Origin: Mariniflexile sp044335535
GTDB taxonomy: Bacteria; Bacteroidota; Bacteroidia; Flavobacteriales; Flavobacteriaceae
Direction: 5' to 3'
Length of the DNA stretch: 64,000 bases
NCBI RefSeq assembly: GCF_044335535.1
Contig: NZ_JBIQVZ010000010.1
Coordinates: forward strand, 1-64,000
Position numbers and translations under genes: made by a program
Shown here: positions 52,044-60,078 of the stretch, piece after piece
Position numbering within the stretch: the stretch's first letter is position 1
Layout: the number at the start of each line of letters is the position of its first letter
Notes under the pieces: generated by a model
The model's input: only the letters and a program-made list of their open reading frames with translations
Told to the model about the DNA's origin: nothing
The model's database searches: none

Positions 52044-52889
52044 ATGCTATCTATACTTCTTCCTACAGATTTTTCTGAAAATTCAATGAATGCGGTCAAA
52101 TATGCATTGGAATTTTTTAAACATCAAAAGGTTGATTTTTTCTTTATGCATGCCTATCAAAATGACTTTTATAATCATGAAGAGTTGGCGTCCCGTGAGG
52201 TTTTTGATGATATTTTGGAAAAAGTGAAGAACCAATCGCAAAAAAGTCTTGAAAATCTTCTTGAGACTGTAAAAAAAATGACGTCAAACTCTAGGTTCAC
52301 TTTTCACGCCATATCTGCTTACAATACGCTGGTAGACGAAGCTAATCTCATTGCGGATTCTAAAAAGATTGATTTGATTGTAATGGGTACGAAAGGAAAG
52401 TCTGATGAGCGACATATTATATTTGGAAGCCATACTTTTCAGGTTTTGAAGTACGTGAAATGTCCAGTTTTGGCGATTCCTTCAAATTATACCAATACAC
52501 AGCCAAAACATATTTTGTTTCCAACCGATTATCTAATTCCATACAAACATCGCGAACTAAAATTGTTATGTGATCTGGCCGTATCTAATAAAAGCATTAT
52601 AGATGTATTGTATATTTCGAAAAGCGATAAATTATCACTTAGACAAGAAGATAACCAAGCTTTTATAAAAGAAACCATCTGTAAAACCAAGATTGTTTTT
52701 CACATAGAGCACAGTAAAAAAATAACTGAAACGATTCAAAATTATATAAAGACTCATGCCATAGATATGTTGGTTATGGTGAATACCCAACATTCATTCT
52801 TAGAGGATATGCTGTTTCCTTCTAACATAGATATAGTAAGTGTGGACCTTAAAATACCACTTTTGGCGCTGCAAAACGCAACACGGTAG
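52044..52889 (+). CDS. Universal stress protein, tandem-domain
   Basis: 281 residues. MLSILLPTDFSENSMNAVKY opens domain 1; its nucleotide loop MGTKGKSDERHIIFGSHTFQ keeps the G-x2-G start but has Lys-Ser-Asp in place of Ala-Thr-Gly. Domain 2 (about 150-281) is loop-less. First of a Usp run (52044, 52918, 53772) driven by the palindrome promoter just upstream. Confidence 0.9.
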   Translation: MLSILLPTDFSENSMNAVKYALEFFKHQKVDFFFMHAYQNDFYNHEELASREVFDDILEKVKNQSQKSLENLLETVKKMTSNSRFTFHAISAYNTLVDEANLIADSKKIDLIVMGTKGKSDERHIIFGSHTFQVLKYVKCPVLAIPSNYTNTQPKHILFPTDYLIPYKHRELKLLCDLAVSNKSIIDVLYISKSDKLSLRQEDNQAFIKETICKTKIVFHIEHSKKITETIQNYIKTHAIDMLVMVNTQHSFLEDMLFPSNIDIVSVDLKIPLLALQNATR

Positions 52890-52917
52890 ATATAAATACA
52901 TTAAAAAGTTATTGGTT

Positions 52918-53775
52918 ATGAAAAATATTCTTTTACCCACCGATTTTTCAGATAATTCATGGAATGCCATCAAATATGGAATAAAACTTTATAAAGATGA
53001 TGAATGTACATTTCATTTGTTTAACACGTATATCCCCGTTATTTACCATGTAGAGTATGTGTTGGCATATCCAGCTCAATTCGGTTTGGGAGATGCCATA
53101 AGAGAGGCTTCATTGCAGGGTTTGGACAGGTTTATGGACCGAATTTCTAAGGAATTTAAAAATAATACAAACCATAGATTTGAGACGATTGCCAGGTTTG
53201 ATACTTTGGTTCTTGGTATTAAAGAATTGATTGACGAACGCCATATTGACCTTATAGTTATGGGTACAAAAGGGGCAACAGGAGCCAAAGAAGTATTGTT
53301 AGGCTCAAATACCGTTCAGGTTTTTAAAAATATAAAATGCCCAATTCTAGCCATTCCATCAGATTTTGAATATGAATCACCTTTAGAGATTCTGTTTCCA
53401 ACCGATCTTGATGTTGATTATCAAAAAACATCCTTAGACCTTCTGGTAGATATTGCAGTAATGCACCATTCAAGAATAAATGCCATGCATGTTTCAACAG
53501 GCTATGATTTAACAGAAACACAAGAGAGTCATAAACTGGTATTAGAAAATATGTTCAAAAGCACAGCTTATTTATTCCATGATGTTGAAAGTATGGAGAT
53601 AGTAGATGCCATTACTAAATTTCAGCTCAAGTATAGAATCAATATGTTAGCCATGATAAACAATAAACATTCTTTTTTTGAAAATTTATTTTTTAAGAAT
53701 ACTATCAATCAAATAGGGTTTCATTTGAATATTCCATTTTTGGTAATTCCTTCTAAATCACATCGCGAGTCATGA
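52918..53775 (+). CDS. Universal stress protein, tandem-domain
   Basis: 285 residues from ATG 52918 (MKNILLPTDFSDNSWNAIKY). A longer frame from 52840 adds 26 residues that overlap the previous gene and are not Usp-like, so it was rejected. Nucleotide loop MGTKGATGAKEVLLGSNTVQ in domain 1. The start is 28 nt after the preceding gene, and the end overlaps the next Usp by 4 nt (ATGA), so the three form one operon. Confidence 0.92.
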   Translation: MKNILLPTDFSDNSWNAIKYGIKLYKDDECTFHLFNTYIPVIYHVEYVLAYPAQFGLGDAIREASLQGLDRFMDRISKEFKNNTNHRFETIARFDTLVLGIKELIDERHIDLIVMGTKGATGAKEVLLGSNTVQVFKNIKCPILAIPSDFEYESPLEILFPTDLDVDYQKTSLDLLVDIAVMHHSRINAMHVSTGYDLTETQESHKLVLENMFKSTAYLFHDVESMEIVDAITKFQLKYRINMLAMINNKHSFFENLFFKNTINQIGFHLNIPFLVIPSKSHRES

Positions 53776-54611
53776 AAACCAAGACATTACATATTTTACT
53801 GCCAACCGATTTTTCCGATAATGCTTGGAACGCTATTGTATATGCTTTAAAATTATATGCAGACGAATTTTGTACCTTTTATTTTTTGCATTCCAGATAT
53901 ATTTTAAATCCTGTATCCAGAACTTATATTACCACGCATTATGTCGATACGTTAAAAGAGCAAGCATTAAAGGAATTGGCAGATCTAAAAGACCAGACAG
54001 AAATTGCCAATGCCAATGCCAACCATGATTTCAAAACGCTTTTATTTGAAGAGGAACTAATGGATGCTGTTAATGAAGCAGTTAAACAAAATGCTATTGA
54101 TATTGTTATTATGGGAACTAAGGGAGCAACAGGTTCAATTGATTATTTGTTTGGAAGCAATACAGTAAAAGTCGTTAACAAGATTAAAAACTGCCCAATT
54201 TTAATTGTTCCAGATGAACATGATTTCATTGCGCCAAAGCAAATAGCATTTCCAACGGATTACAATCGCTTTTACAATGATGAATTAAGGGCACTCAAAA
54301 ATATGGCAGATTTATTCAATTCTAAAATTCGAGTCGTACATATTAGTACCGAAAAAGAATTGTCAAGTATTCAAAAGTATAATATGGCGATGCTTGAAAA
54401 CTATCTGGTCGATTATGAATGCAGTTTTCATTGGTTGCCCGATTACACAAAAAAAGCAGAAGCGATTACAACATTTATTGAAGAACTCAAAATAGAGATG
54501 CTTGCTATGGTAAAGTATAAGCACAGTCTTTTAGAAACCATAATCAATGAGCCAGTGATAAAGAAACTGGCTTTCCACCCAAAAGTTCCCGTATTGGTAA
54601 TACCAGAGTGA
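53772..54611 (+). CDS. Universal stress protein, tandem-domain
   Basis: 279 residues. TLHILLPTDFSDNAWNAIVY, with nucleotide loop MGTKGATGSIDYLFGSNTVK. Domain 2 begins APKQIAFPTDYNRFYNDEL. Coupled to the upstream Usp by ATGA. Last of the three-gene run; a 293-nt gap with a leader remnant follows. Confidence 0.92.
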   Translation: MKTKTLHILLPTDFSDNAWNAIVYALKLYADEFCTFYFLHSRYILNPVSRTYITTHYVDTLKEQALKELADLKDQTEIANANANHDFKTLLFEEELMDAVNEAVKQNAIDIVIMGTKGATGSIDYLFGSNTVKVVNKIKNCPILIVPDEHDFIAPKQIAFPTDYNRFYNDELRALKNMADLFNSKIRVVHISTEKELSSIQKYNMAMLENYLVDYECSFHWLPDYTKKAEAITTFIEELKIEMLAMVKYKHSLLETIINEPVIKKLAFHPKVPVLVIPE

Positions 54612-54834
54612 GCTGGTATAGAAAATAGAGAATAGAGAATAGACAATAGAAAATTCGGAAGATTATTTAGATTAATTATTACAAAAAGCTAGGTCACAAC
54701 AAATCAGTAATCTCTTTAAAAATCCATTATCACTGTGTTTGCAGTGAATTGTAAAAATTTTTATAGGAAACAATGATTATATAATCAAAAAAATAAACTC
54801 ATGAAATGCCCATTAACAAATATGTCAAAAACCT

Positions 54835-54904
54835 CCCGAAAGCTTTCGGGATATGATATTTGAGCATGTCATCTGACAATTAAAAAAATAATAAATACAA
54901 ACAG
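54835..54904 (+). promoter_or_regulatory. Degenerate leader with 16-bp hairpin (copy 4)
   Basis: Perfect palindrome CCCGAAAGCTTTCGGG at 54835-54850, then ATGTCATCTGACAATTAA (54866-54883), which keeps the leader's last codons (SDN, stop) and the A-rich run ending ACAG before the Usp ATG. An upstream ATGAAATGCCCATTAA (54801) resembles the sequence at 29316. The 5' part of the 19-codon ORF is lost. Confidence 0.6.
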
Positions 54905-55759
54905 ATGAAACGCAAGATATTATTACCAACAGATTTTTCAACGAATGCTTTGCAGGCTATCCACTATGCTTTGGAACTTTATAAGAATGAGGCGTGTATA
55001 TTTTATCTCCTCAATGTGTTTTCTGTCGATTCAAAAAATATTTATAGCATTGCTAACATGGTGCCGGGAAGTGATATGTATGAAACAGAGAAAACAAACT
55101 CAGAAAGCGAATTAGCAAAACTTTTGAACATTTTTGCTTTTGGGGAGAAAGGAGATCCAAAACATAACTTTCAGACCATATCGCTGTTTAACAATCCTTT
55201 GGAGGCCATTAAAAATGTCGTAGAGGAGAAAGATATTGAACTCATTGTTATGGGTACCAAAGGCGAAACAAAAGCAAGAGGCAATGTTTTTGGAAGCACC
55301 GCCGTTAGTATTATGGAGAAAGTGAGAAACTGTCCTGTGATAGTGGTTCCCGAATTAGCAGAAATACAATTGCCAAAGGAAATTGTATTTCCAACCAGTT
55401 ACAAAACACATTTTAAAAAACGGGAATTAAGCTATTTAATCGATATAGCTCAAAGATGTAAAGCCTCAATAAAAGTATTACACGTTGCTGGCGAAGAGGA
55501 ATTGAATGAAGAGCAATTGAATGGAAAAGAACTTTTAGATGAATATTTTGAAGATGTAAACCATTCATTCCATTCTTTGAGAAATATATCTGTTCCCTCT
55601 GCTATTAATTGTTTTGTTGAAAGCAGAGAAAGTGGTATGGTAGCGTTTATCAATAGAAAGCATGCCTTTTTCGGAAGCATACTTACACGTCCATTGGTAA
55701 AAGAAATCAGTTTTGATTTAAAAGTACCCATTTTAGTGATGCATGATTTAAGAAATTAA
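54905..55759 (+). CDS. Universal stress protein, tandem-domain
   Basis: 284 residues. KRKILLPTDFSTNALQAIHY, nucleotide loop MGTKGETKARGNVFGSTAVS. Domain 2 starts LPKEIVFPTSYKTHFKKREL, where Asp of the usual PTD is Ser, so the second half is degenerate. Separately led from the preceding Usp run by the leader remnant. Fifth Usp of the window. Confidence 0.9.
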   Translation: MKRKILLPTDFSTNALQAIHYALELYKNEACIFYLLNVFSVDSKNIYSIANMVPGSDMYETEKTNSESELAKLLNIFAFGEKGDPKHNFQTISLFNNPLEAIKNVVEEKDIELIVMGTKGETKARGNVFGSTAVSIMEKVRNCPVIVVPELAEIQLPKEIVFPTSYKTHFKKRELSYLIDIAQRCKASIKVLHVAGEEELNEEQLNGKELLDEYFEDVNHSFHSLRNISVPSAINCFVESRESGMVAFINRKHAFFGSILTRPLVKEISFDLKVPILVMHDLRN

Positions 55760-56021
55760 AATTATAGGAAAATGAAATCGGCATGATTTAGAAACACAAT
55801 TGATAATCATCGAACACCAATGAAAATAAAATTTGTGAGATAAACACCAATGAAAGCAAAGCGATTGCTTCGCCAGTTCGCTATTGCTCGTGTCCATATG
55901 ATTGGAAGAATTATGAATTATGAATTCAGAATTAACAAATAAACGAATAAACAATTAAACACAACCCTTAGAACCAGGATGAGTTTCCCCATTCGGGGGC
56001 TAGGGGGCTAAATATTTACAT

Positions 56022-56420
56022 ATGAAAAATACAGGTATTTGGTTAGATAAAAGCAGAGCACTTATTGTTAATCTAGAAAACGATAAGGAAACCATGAAAG
56101 TAATCCACTCTGATATAGATAATTATAATGTTACGGCAAATAGACATGTTGGAGGTGCAAAAGAAATCGTTAAGGATATTAAATATCTAGAACGAGAAAA
56201 GCAACAGTTCAAATCATATTTCAAGGATATAACGCAAGAGATAAACGATACGGATGCATTAGTCATTTTTGGTCCTGCGGAAACCTATAAAAAATTCGCA
56301 AAAGAGCTGGAAGAAAACCATAAAAATGTAAGTATGAAAATCAAAGATATTAGAAAAACTGATAGCATGACCGATAATCAGGTTGTAGCATGGGTAAGGG
56401 ATTTCTTTGAATCTAAATAA
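56022..56420 (+). CDS. eRF1/Host-attachment-like small protein
   Basis: 132 residues. The pattern MKNTGIWLDKSRALIVNLEN ... ALVIFGPAETYKKFAKELEE resembles a short version of the archaeal/bacterial eRF1-like (baeRF) fold, in which the GPAE loop is typical. Possible ribosome or RNA-associated role; the assignment is by pattern only. A decayed, frameshifted paralogue lies at 14725-15102. It is followed after 38 nt by the ATP-cone nuclease, with which it is probably cotranscribed. Confidence 0.5.
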   Translation: MKNTGIWLDKSRALIVNLENDKETMKVIHSDIDNYNVTANRHVGGAKEIVKDIKYLEREKQQFKSYFKDITQEINDTDALVIFGPAETYKKFAKELEENHKNVSMKIKDIRKTDSMTDNQVVAWVRDFFESK

Positions 56421-56458
56421 TAGATAGAGCTGTTATTATAACATTATTTCAAGGATCT

Positions 56459-57295
56459 ATGGAAACTGATTTTGAAGTTGTTAAATCTTCAGGTGAGAAG
56501 GTAAAGTTTTCACTGGGTAAACTGCACACATCATTAAGAAAATCTGGTGCAGACAATCAAACAGTAAACCAAATTATAGATAAAGTTCAGGAAGAATTAT
56601 ATGATGGTATCTCTACAAAAGAAATTTATAACCGAGCGTTTGCATTACTCAAAAAAAAGGGAAGCTATCTGGCATCAAAGTACAAACTTAAAAAGGCAAT
56701 TTATGAGTTGGGACCCACGGGGTATCCTTTTGAACGCTTTGTAAGCACTATTTTAAAATATTCAGGGTATCAAACCCTTGTTGGTGAAATATTACAAGGT
56801 GAGTGCGTGACCCATGAAATCGATGTAGTAGCTAGTAAGAACGGTACCACTACGGTAATTGAATGTAAATTTCATAGTGAAGAAGGAAGAAATTGCAATG
56901 TTAAAGTACCTCTATACATTGCTTCACGTTACAAAGATATCAAGTCGTATTGGGATTCAAAACCACATGATACAGTGCTTAATGAAGGCTGGCTGGTCAC
57001 AAACACACGGTTTACTGAAGATGCGTTGCAATATGGTAAATGTATAGGGTTGTATTTGTTGAGTTGGGATTATCCAAAAAACGATGGTTTAAGAGATCGT
57101 ATAGACCGATTGGGATTATATCCTATAACTGTTTCCACCTTATTGAGTGGTCGCGAAAAGCAGTTTTTATTAAGCAGGGATGTTGTACTCTGTAGGGATT
57201 TAATAGATGATGTATTTTTTCTGGATCACTTAGGAGTTTCCGACATCCGAAAAGCAAAAATCCTTAAAGAGATAAACATGCTATGTAAACATTGA
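56459..57295 (+). CDS. ATP-cone domain fused to a PD-(D/E)XK (Mrr-like) nuclease
   Basis: 278 residues. N-terminal ATP-cone at about 5-85 (VVKSSGEKVKFSLGKLHTSL, RKSGAD), the dATP/ATP-sensing domain of ribonucleotide reductases and NrdR. The middle is a restriction-like nuclease with Asp122 in HEIDVV and the E135-C136-K137 (IECKF) motif. The C-terminal segment ends in a helix-hairpin-helix-like stretch. It suggests a nuclease gated by nucleotide level. The next gene, 4 nt downstream, is an RNase. Confidence 0.82.
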   Translation: METDFEVVKSSGEKVKFSLGKLHTSLRKSGADNQTVNQIIDKVQEELYDGISTKEIYNRAFALLKKKGSYLASKYKLKKAIYELGPTGYPFERFVSTILKYSGYQTLVGEILQGECVTHEIDVVASKNGTTTVIECKFHSEEGRNCNVKVPLYIASRYKDIKSYWDSKPHDTVLNEGWLVTNTRFTEDALQYGKCIGLYLLSWDYPKNDGLRDRIDRLGLYPITVSTLLSGREKQFLLSRDVVLCRDLIDDVFFLDHLGVSDIRKAKILKEINMLCKH

Positions 57296-57299
57296 TGCT

Positions 57300-58673
57300 A
57301 TGGACAATTATATAAAGGTTAATTTTTTGGGGGCATCTGGAGTGGTCACCGGATCAAAATTTCTAATTGAAACCTCTGAAAAAAATATTTTAATTGATTG
57401 TGGGATGTTTCAAGGACTTAAAGAGCTTCGAGAACTCAATTGGTGTGACCTTCCTGTTGATGTTAGCACTATTGATCTGGTTTTGCTCACCCATGGGCAT
57501 TTGGATCATGTGGGGTATTTACCGCGTTTGGTAAAACAGGGCTTTACGGGAAAAATAATAGGAACAGCACCTACCTTGGCCATTGCGGAAATCATTTTAA
57601 GAGACAGTGCAAAAATTCAAGAGGAAGAAGCAGAAAAAGCTAATAAAGAAAATTATACCAAGCACAATCCTGCATTGCCATTTTACACCGTAAAGGAGGC
57701 CGAAAAAACAGCTCAAATGTTTCAAGTTGAAGTGGAAGATAAATGGATTAATTTATCAGAACATATATCGTATCGATTTCAATATAATGGACATATTCTT
57801 GGGGCAACATTTATTGAAATGGATATCCATACCAAACGCTTTGTGTTTTCCGGTGATATAGGAAGAGCCAATGATTATTTGTTGGATGCCCCAAAAAGAC
57901 CCGAATGGGCAGACTTCCTTTTTTTGGAAAGTACTTATGGCAATAAACTTCATCCGTCTGAAGATGTAGAGAGCATACTTTCGGAAATAATTATTGATAC
58001 CGTTCACAAAAAAGGCAATTTAATCATTCCAAGTTTTGCAGTTGAGCGCCTTCAGACTCTCATGTACATCCTCTGGAAATTGTATAAAAAGAACAAAATA
58101 CCAAACATACCCATTTTCATGGATAGCCCCATGGGAAGTAACGTTTTGGAGCTTTTCAATCGCTTCCCAAAATGGCACAAACTTTCAGGTTCCGATATAA
58201 ATGCCATGAGCCATCATGTAAGCATTGTGCAATCCTATAAAGAAACATGGGAAACCATAGATGACAAACGTTCTAAAGTCATTATAGCTGGAAGTGGCAT
58301 GGTTACAGGTGGACGTGTATTGACTTATTTACAACAGTTGATTGATGATTCATCTACAACAGTTTTAATGGTTGGATATCAGGCAGAAGGCACTCGTGGA
58401 AGACAATTATTGGATGGTGTTCACGAAATCAAACTATTTGGAAAGTACTATCCCGTTAAAGCTACTATAAAACATCTGGAGAGCCTGTCTGCACATGCCG
58501 ATCAGGAAGAATTGATTCATTGGATGAGCAACATCATTAACATTCCTGAAAAAGTATACCTTATTCATGGTGAACCACCGGCTTTGGATGCCCTAAGAGT
58601 GAAAATTAAAGAGGTGTATCATTGGGATGTTAGTGTACCCAAACTATCCGATGTGGAAAAAATAATCATTTAA
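57300..58673 (+). CDS. MBL-fold beta-CASP RNA-processing exo/endonuclease
   Basis: 457 residues. Metal motif THGHLDHVGYLPRL, metal-binding FSGDIGRAND, beta-CASP segments (LFLESTYGNKLHP, PSFAVERLQTL, IIAGSGMVTGGRVL), and C-terminal SLSAHADQEELIHWM with IHGEPPALDALR. It belongs to the CPSF73/Ysh1-like family that processes or degrades RNA. Together with the nuclease and the eRF1-like gene it forms an RNA/DNA-handling operon. Confidence 0.92.
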   Translation: MDNYIKVNFLGASGVVTGSKFLIETSEKNILIDCGMFQGLKELRELNWCDLPVDVSTIDLVLLTHGHLDHVGYLPRLVKQGFTGKIIGTAPTLAIAEIILRDSAKIQEEEAEKANKENYTKHNPALPFYTVKEAEKTAQMFQVEVEDKWINLSEHISYRFQYNGHILGATFIEMDIHTKRFVFSGDIGRANDYLLDAPKRPEWADFLFLESTYGNKLHPSEDVESILSEIIIDTVHKKGNLIIPSFAVERLQTLMYILWKLYKKNKIPNIPIFMDSPMGSNVLELFNRFPKWHKLSGSDINAMSHHVSIVQSYKETWETIDDKRSKVIIAGSGMVTGGRVLTYLQQLIDDSSTTVLMVGYQAEGTRGRQLLDGVHEIKLFGKYYPVKATIKHLESLSAHADQEELIHWMSNIINIPEKVYLIHGEPPALDALRVKIKEVYHWDVSVPKLSDVEKIII

Positions 58674-58724
58674 AAATTAAAGACGATTTCATGGTCATCA
58701 TGTATTGAAATCTTATTGCTTAAC

Positions 58725-58767
58725 TGATATTTATCATTGCCCCCAGTATTTTAGTATTGTAAATTTA
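58725..58767 (+). promoter_or_regulatory. FNR/FixK-type site plus -7 for hsp20
   Basis: TGATATTTATCA at 58725-58736, 23-nt gap, TAAATTTA at 58760-58767. The gene start is 254 nt away because an inverted-repeat element lies in the leader. Confidence 0.78.
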
Positions 58768-58773
58768 TGCTAC

Positions 58774-58989
58774 GAGTTCATTTTGACTTTTTTCAATTGG
58801 TTGTAAAATGATCTTTTTATCCTAGATTTCACCTGTTTTTTACTCCGTAGTGCTGCTATGAAGTGCTAAAAAGCTAAAATCTGGAATAGGACGAAGCGTA
58901 TAAAGTAACCCCGCGGGTTATTTTAGCGAGTGAGCCAGTCTACGCAAAGGGTATTTTTCACTTCAATCAAAAAAGTCAAGAAGAGTTCT
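58774..58989. repeat. Diverged inverted-repeat element in hsp20 leader
   Basis: Ends GAGTTCATTTTGACTTTTTT and AAAAAAGTCAAGAAGAGTTC, imperfect versions of the family 1 termini. The interior differs from the other members (contains CCCGCGGG and TACTCCGTAGTGCTGCTATG). Transcribed from the upstream promoter as part of the 5' untranslated region. Confidence 0.6.
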
Positions 58990-59020
58990 ATAACAAGGTT
59001 TAATTAAAAAACATAAAATT

Positions 59021-59470
59021 ATGACACTGGTAAAATTTAACAACAGAAACAGATTATTCCCATGGAATAATGGCGGATTGAGAAGTCTTTTAAATTATGA
59101 CCCCTTTATTAACGACGATTTATTGGAAGATGACAGTTTCATGCCAGCAATGAACGTTAAGGAACATGATAAAGATTTTGAAATTGAATTTGCAGCCCCT
59201 GGATTTTCAAAAAAAGATTTTGATGTAAGCATTGAAGGTGATATGCTTCATGTTTGTGGTGAAAAAAGTATGGAAAAAGAGGAAAAAGATGATGATTATA
59301 CTCGCAAAGAGTTTAGTTACAACTCTTTTAAAAGATCCTTAAAGTTACCTGAAACCGTTAATGCCGATAAAAAAGTGAAGGCTAGTTACAATGATGGTAT
59401 CTTAAAATTAAATCTTCTTAAAAAAGAAGAATCCAAAACCATGCCTAAAAAGAAAATCGAAATTCTTTAA
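59021..59470 (+). CDS. Small heat shock protein (Hsp20)
   Basis: 149 residues. Alpha-crystallin domain at about 40-140: MPAMNVKEHDKDFEIEFAAP, FDVSIEGDMLHVCGE, the GILKL-type ASYNDGILKLNLLKKEE. An ATP-independent holdase in the cytosol. Long leader containing an inverted-repeat element and a perfect regulon promoter. The gene at 59479 follows at 8 nt. Confidence 0.95.
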   Translation: MTLVKFNNRNRLFPWNNGGLRSLLNYDPFINDDLLEDDSFMPAMNVKEHDKDFEIEFAAPGFSKKDFDVSIEGDMLHVCGEKSMEKEEKDDDYTRKEFSYNSFKRSLKLPETVNADKKVKASYNDGILKLNLLKKEESKTMPKKKIEIL

Positions 59471-59478
59471 GTCTAATT

Positions 59479-59976
59479 ATGGCAGAAAGTGATTTGAGAA
59501 AATTACTTTCTGCCTTGTCAAAAAAAAATGTCATGAACGCACCACTTAAAGCAAAGTATGTAGAATGGTTCAATGCTGAAGAAATGCATAAACACACACA
59601 AGACTGGCTATCTGAATTGGAATTTATAAAAGACGAACATCTATTCTTTGAAGATTTAGTAAAAACATATACCCTTCAAATAATTAACACCAAAAAATTC
59701 TCTAAATATCAACACATTATAGATGCTATAAAACATTCTGAAAAAAGAAATAGCTCTCTTATTAAAACTATTAAGGTTCATAGCAATGAACTTAAAATAA
59801 TGGTAGATGGCGTTAATCAGCCAAAAGAGGAGGAGAACTATAAAAAGGAACATAAAAATCTTATCGTTCTGGTTAGTGAATTTTCAAAAGACTACCAATC
59901 ATTAAAATCCCAACTCTTTACAGCGATTAAAAATATACTAAAAAATGAAAAACAACAGCGTTTGCTTGAAAAATGA
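59479..59976 (+). CDS. Helical protein (165 aa), unknown, after hsp20
   Basis: Mostly helical and Lys-rich: YVEWFNAEEMHKHTQDWLSE, IDAIKHSEKRNSSLIKTIKV, SKDYQSLKSQLFTAIKNILK. The position 8 nt after hsp20 suggests an operon. No domain recognised; hemerythrin-like or adaptor roles cannot be supported. Confidence 0.58.
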   Translation: MAESDLRKLLSALSKKNVMNAPLKAKYVEWFNAEEMHKHTQDWLSELEFIKDEHLFFEDLVKTYTLQIINTKKFSKYQHIIDAIKHSEKRNSSLIKTIKVHSNELKIMVDGVNQPKEEENYKKEHKNLIVLVSEFSKDYQSLKSQLFTAIKNILKNEKQQRLLEK

Positions 59977-59990
59977 TAAAAATCTAGACT

Positions 59991-60078
59991 ATGAAACACT
60001 CATAAGAATGGCATTCACACACACAAGGATGATTGTTAAGGGTGTTCCATCTGACAATTAAAAAATAAAAATAAACAG
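59991..60078 (+). promoter_or_regulatory. Conserved 5' leader with ~19-codon ORF (copy 3)
   Basis: 60002-60061 aligns without gaps to copies 1 and 2 and reads (I/M)RMAFTHTRMIVKGVPSDN then TAA. The first codon is ATA instead of ATG, so a start at the third codon (MAFTH...) is likely. ATGAAACACTCATAA at 59991 matches the short ORF before copy 2. The gene ATG follows 17 nt after the leader stop. Confidence 0.68.

Noticed and set aside
52840..52917. N-terminal extension of the second Usp
   Set aside because: The extra 26 residues overlap the previous gene out of frame and are unlike Usp sequence; the domain starts at Met encoded at 52918.
54774..54787. TGATTATATAATCA as a regulon site for the Usp at 54905
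   Set aside because: The spacer is 6 nt instead of 4 and no -7 element occurs at the standard distance; kept only as an observation.
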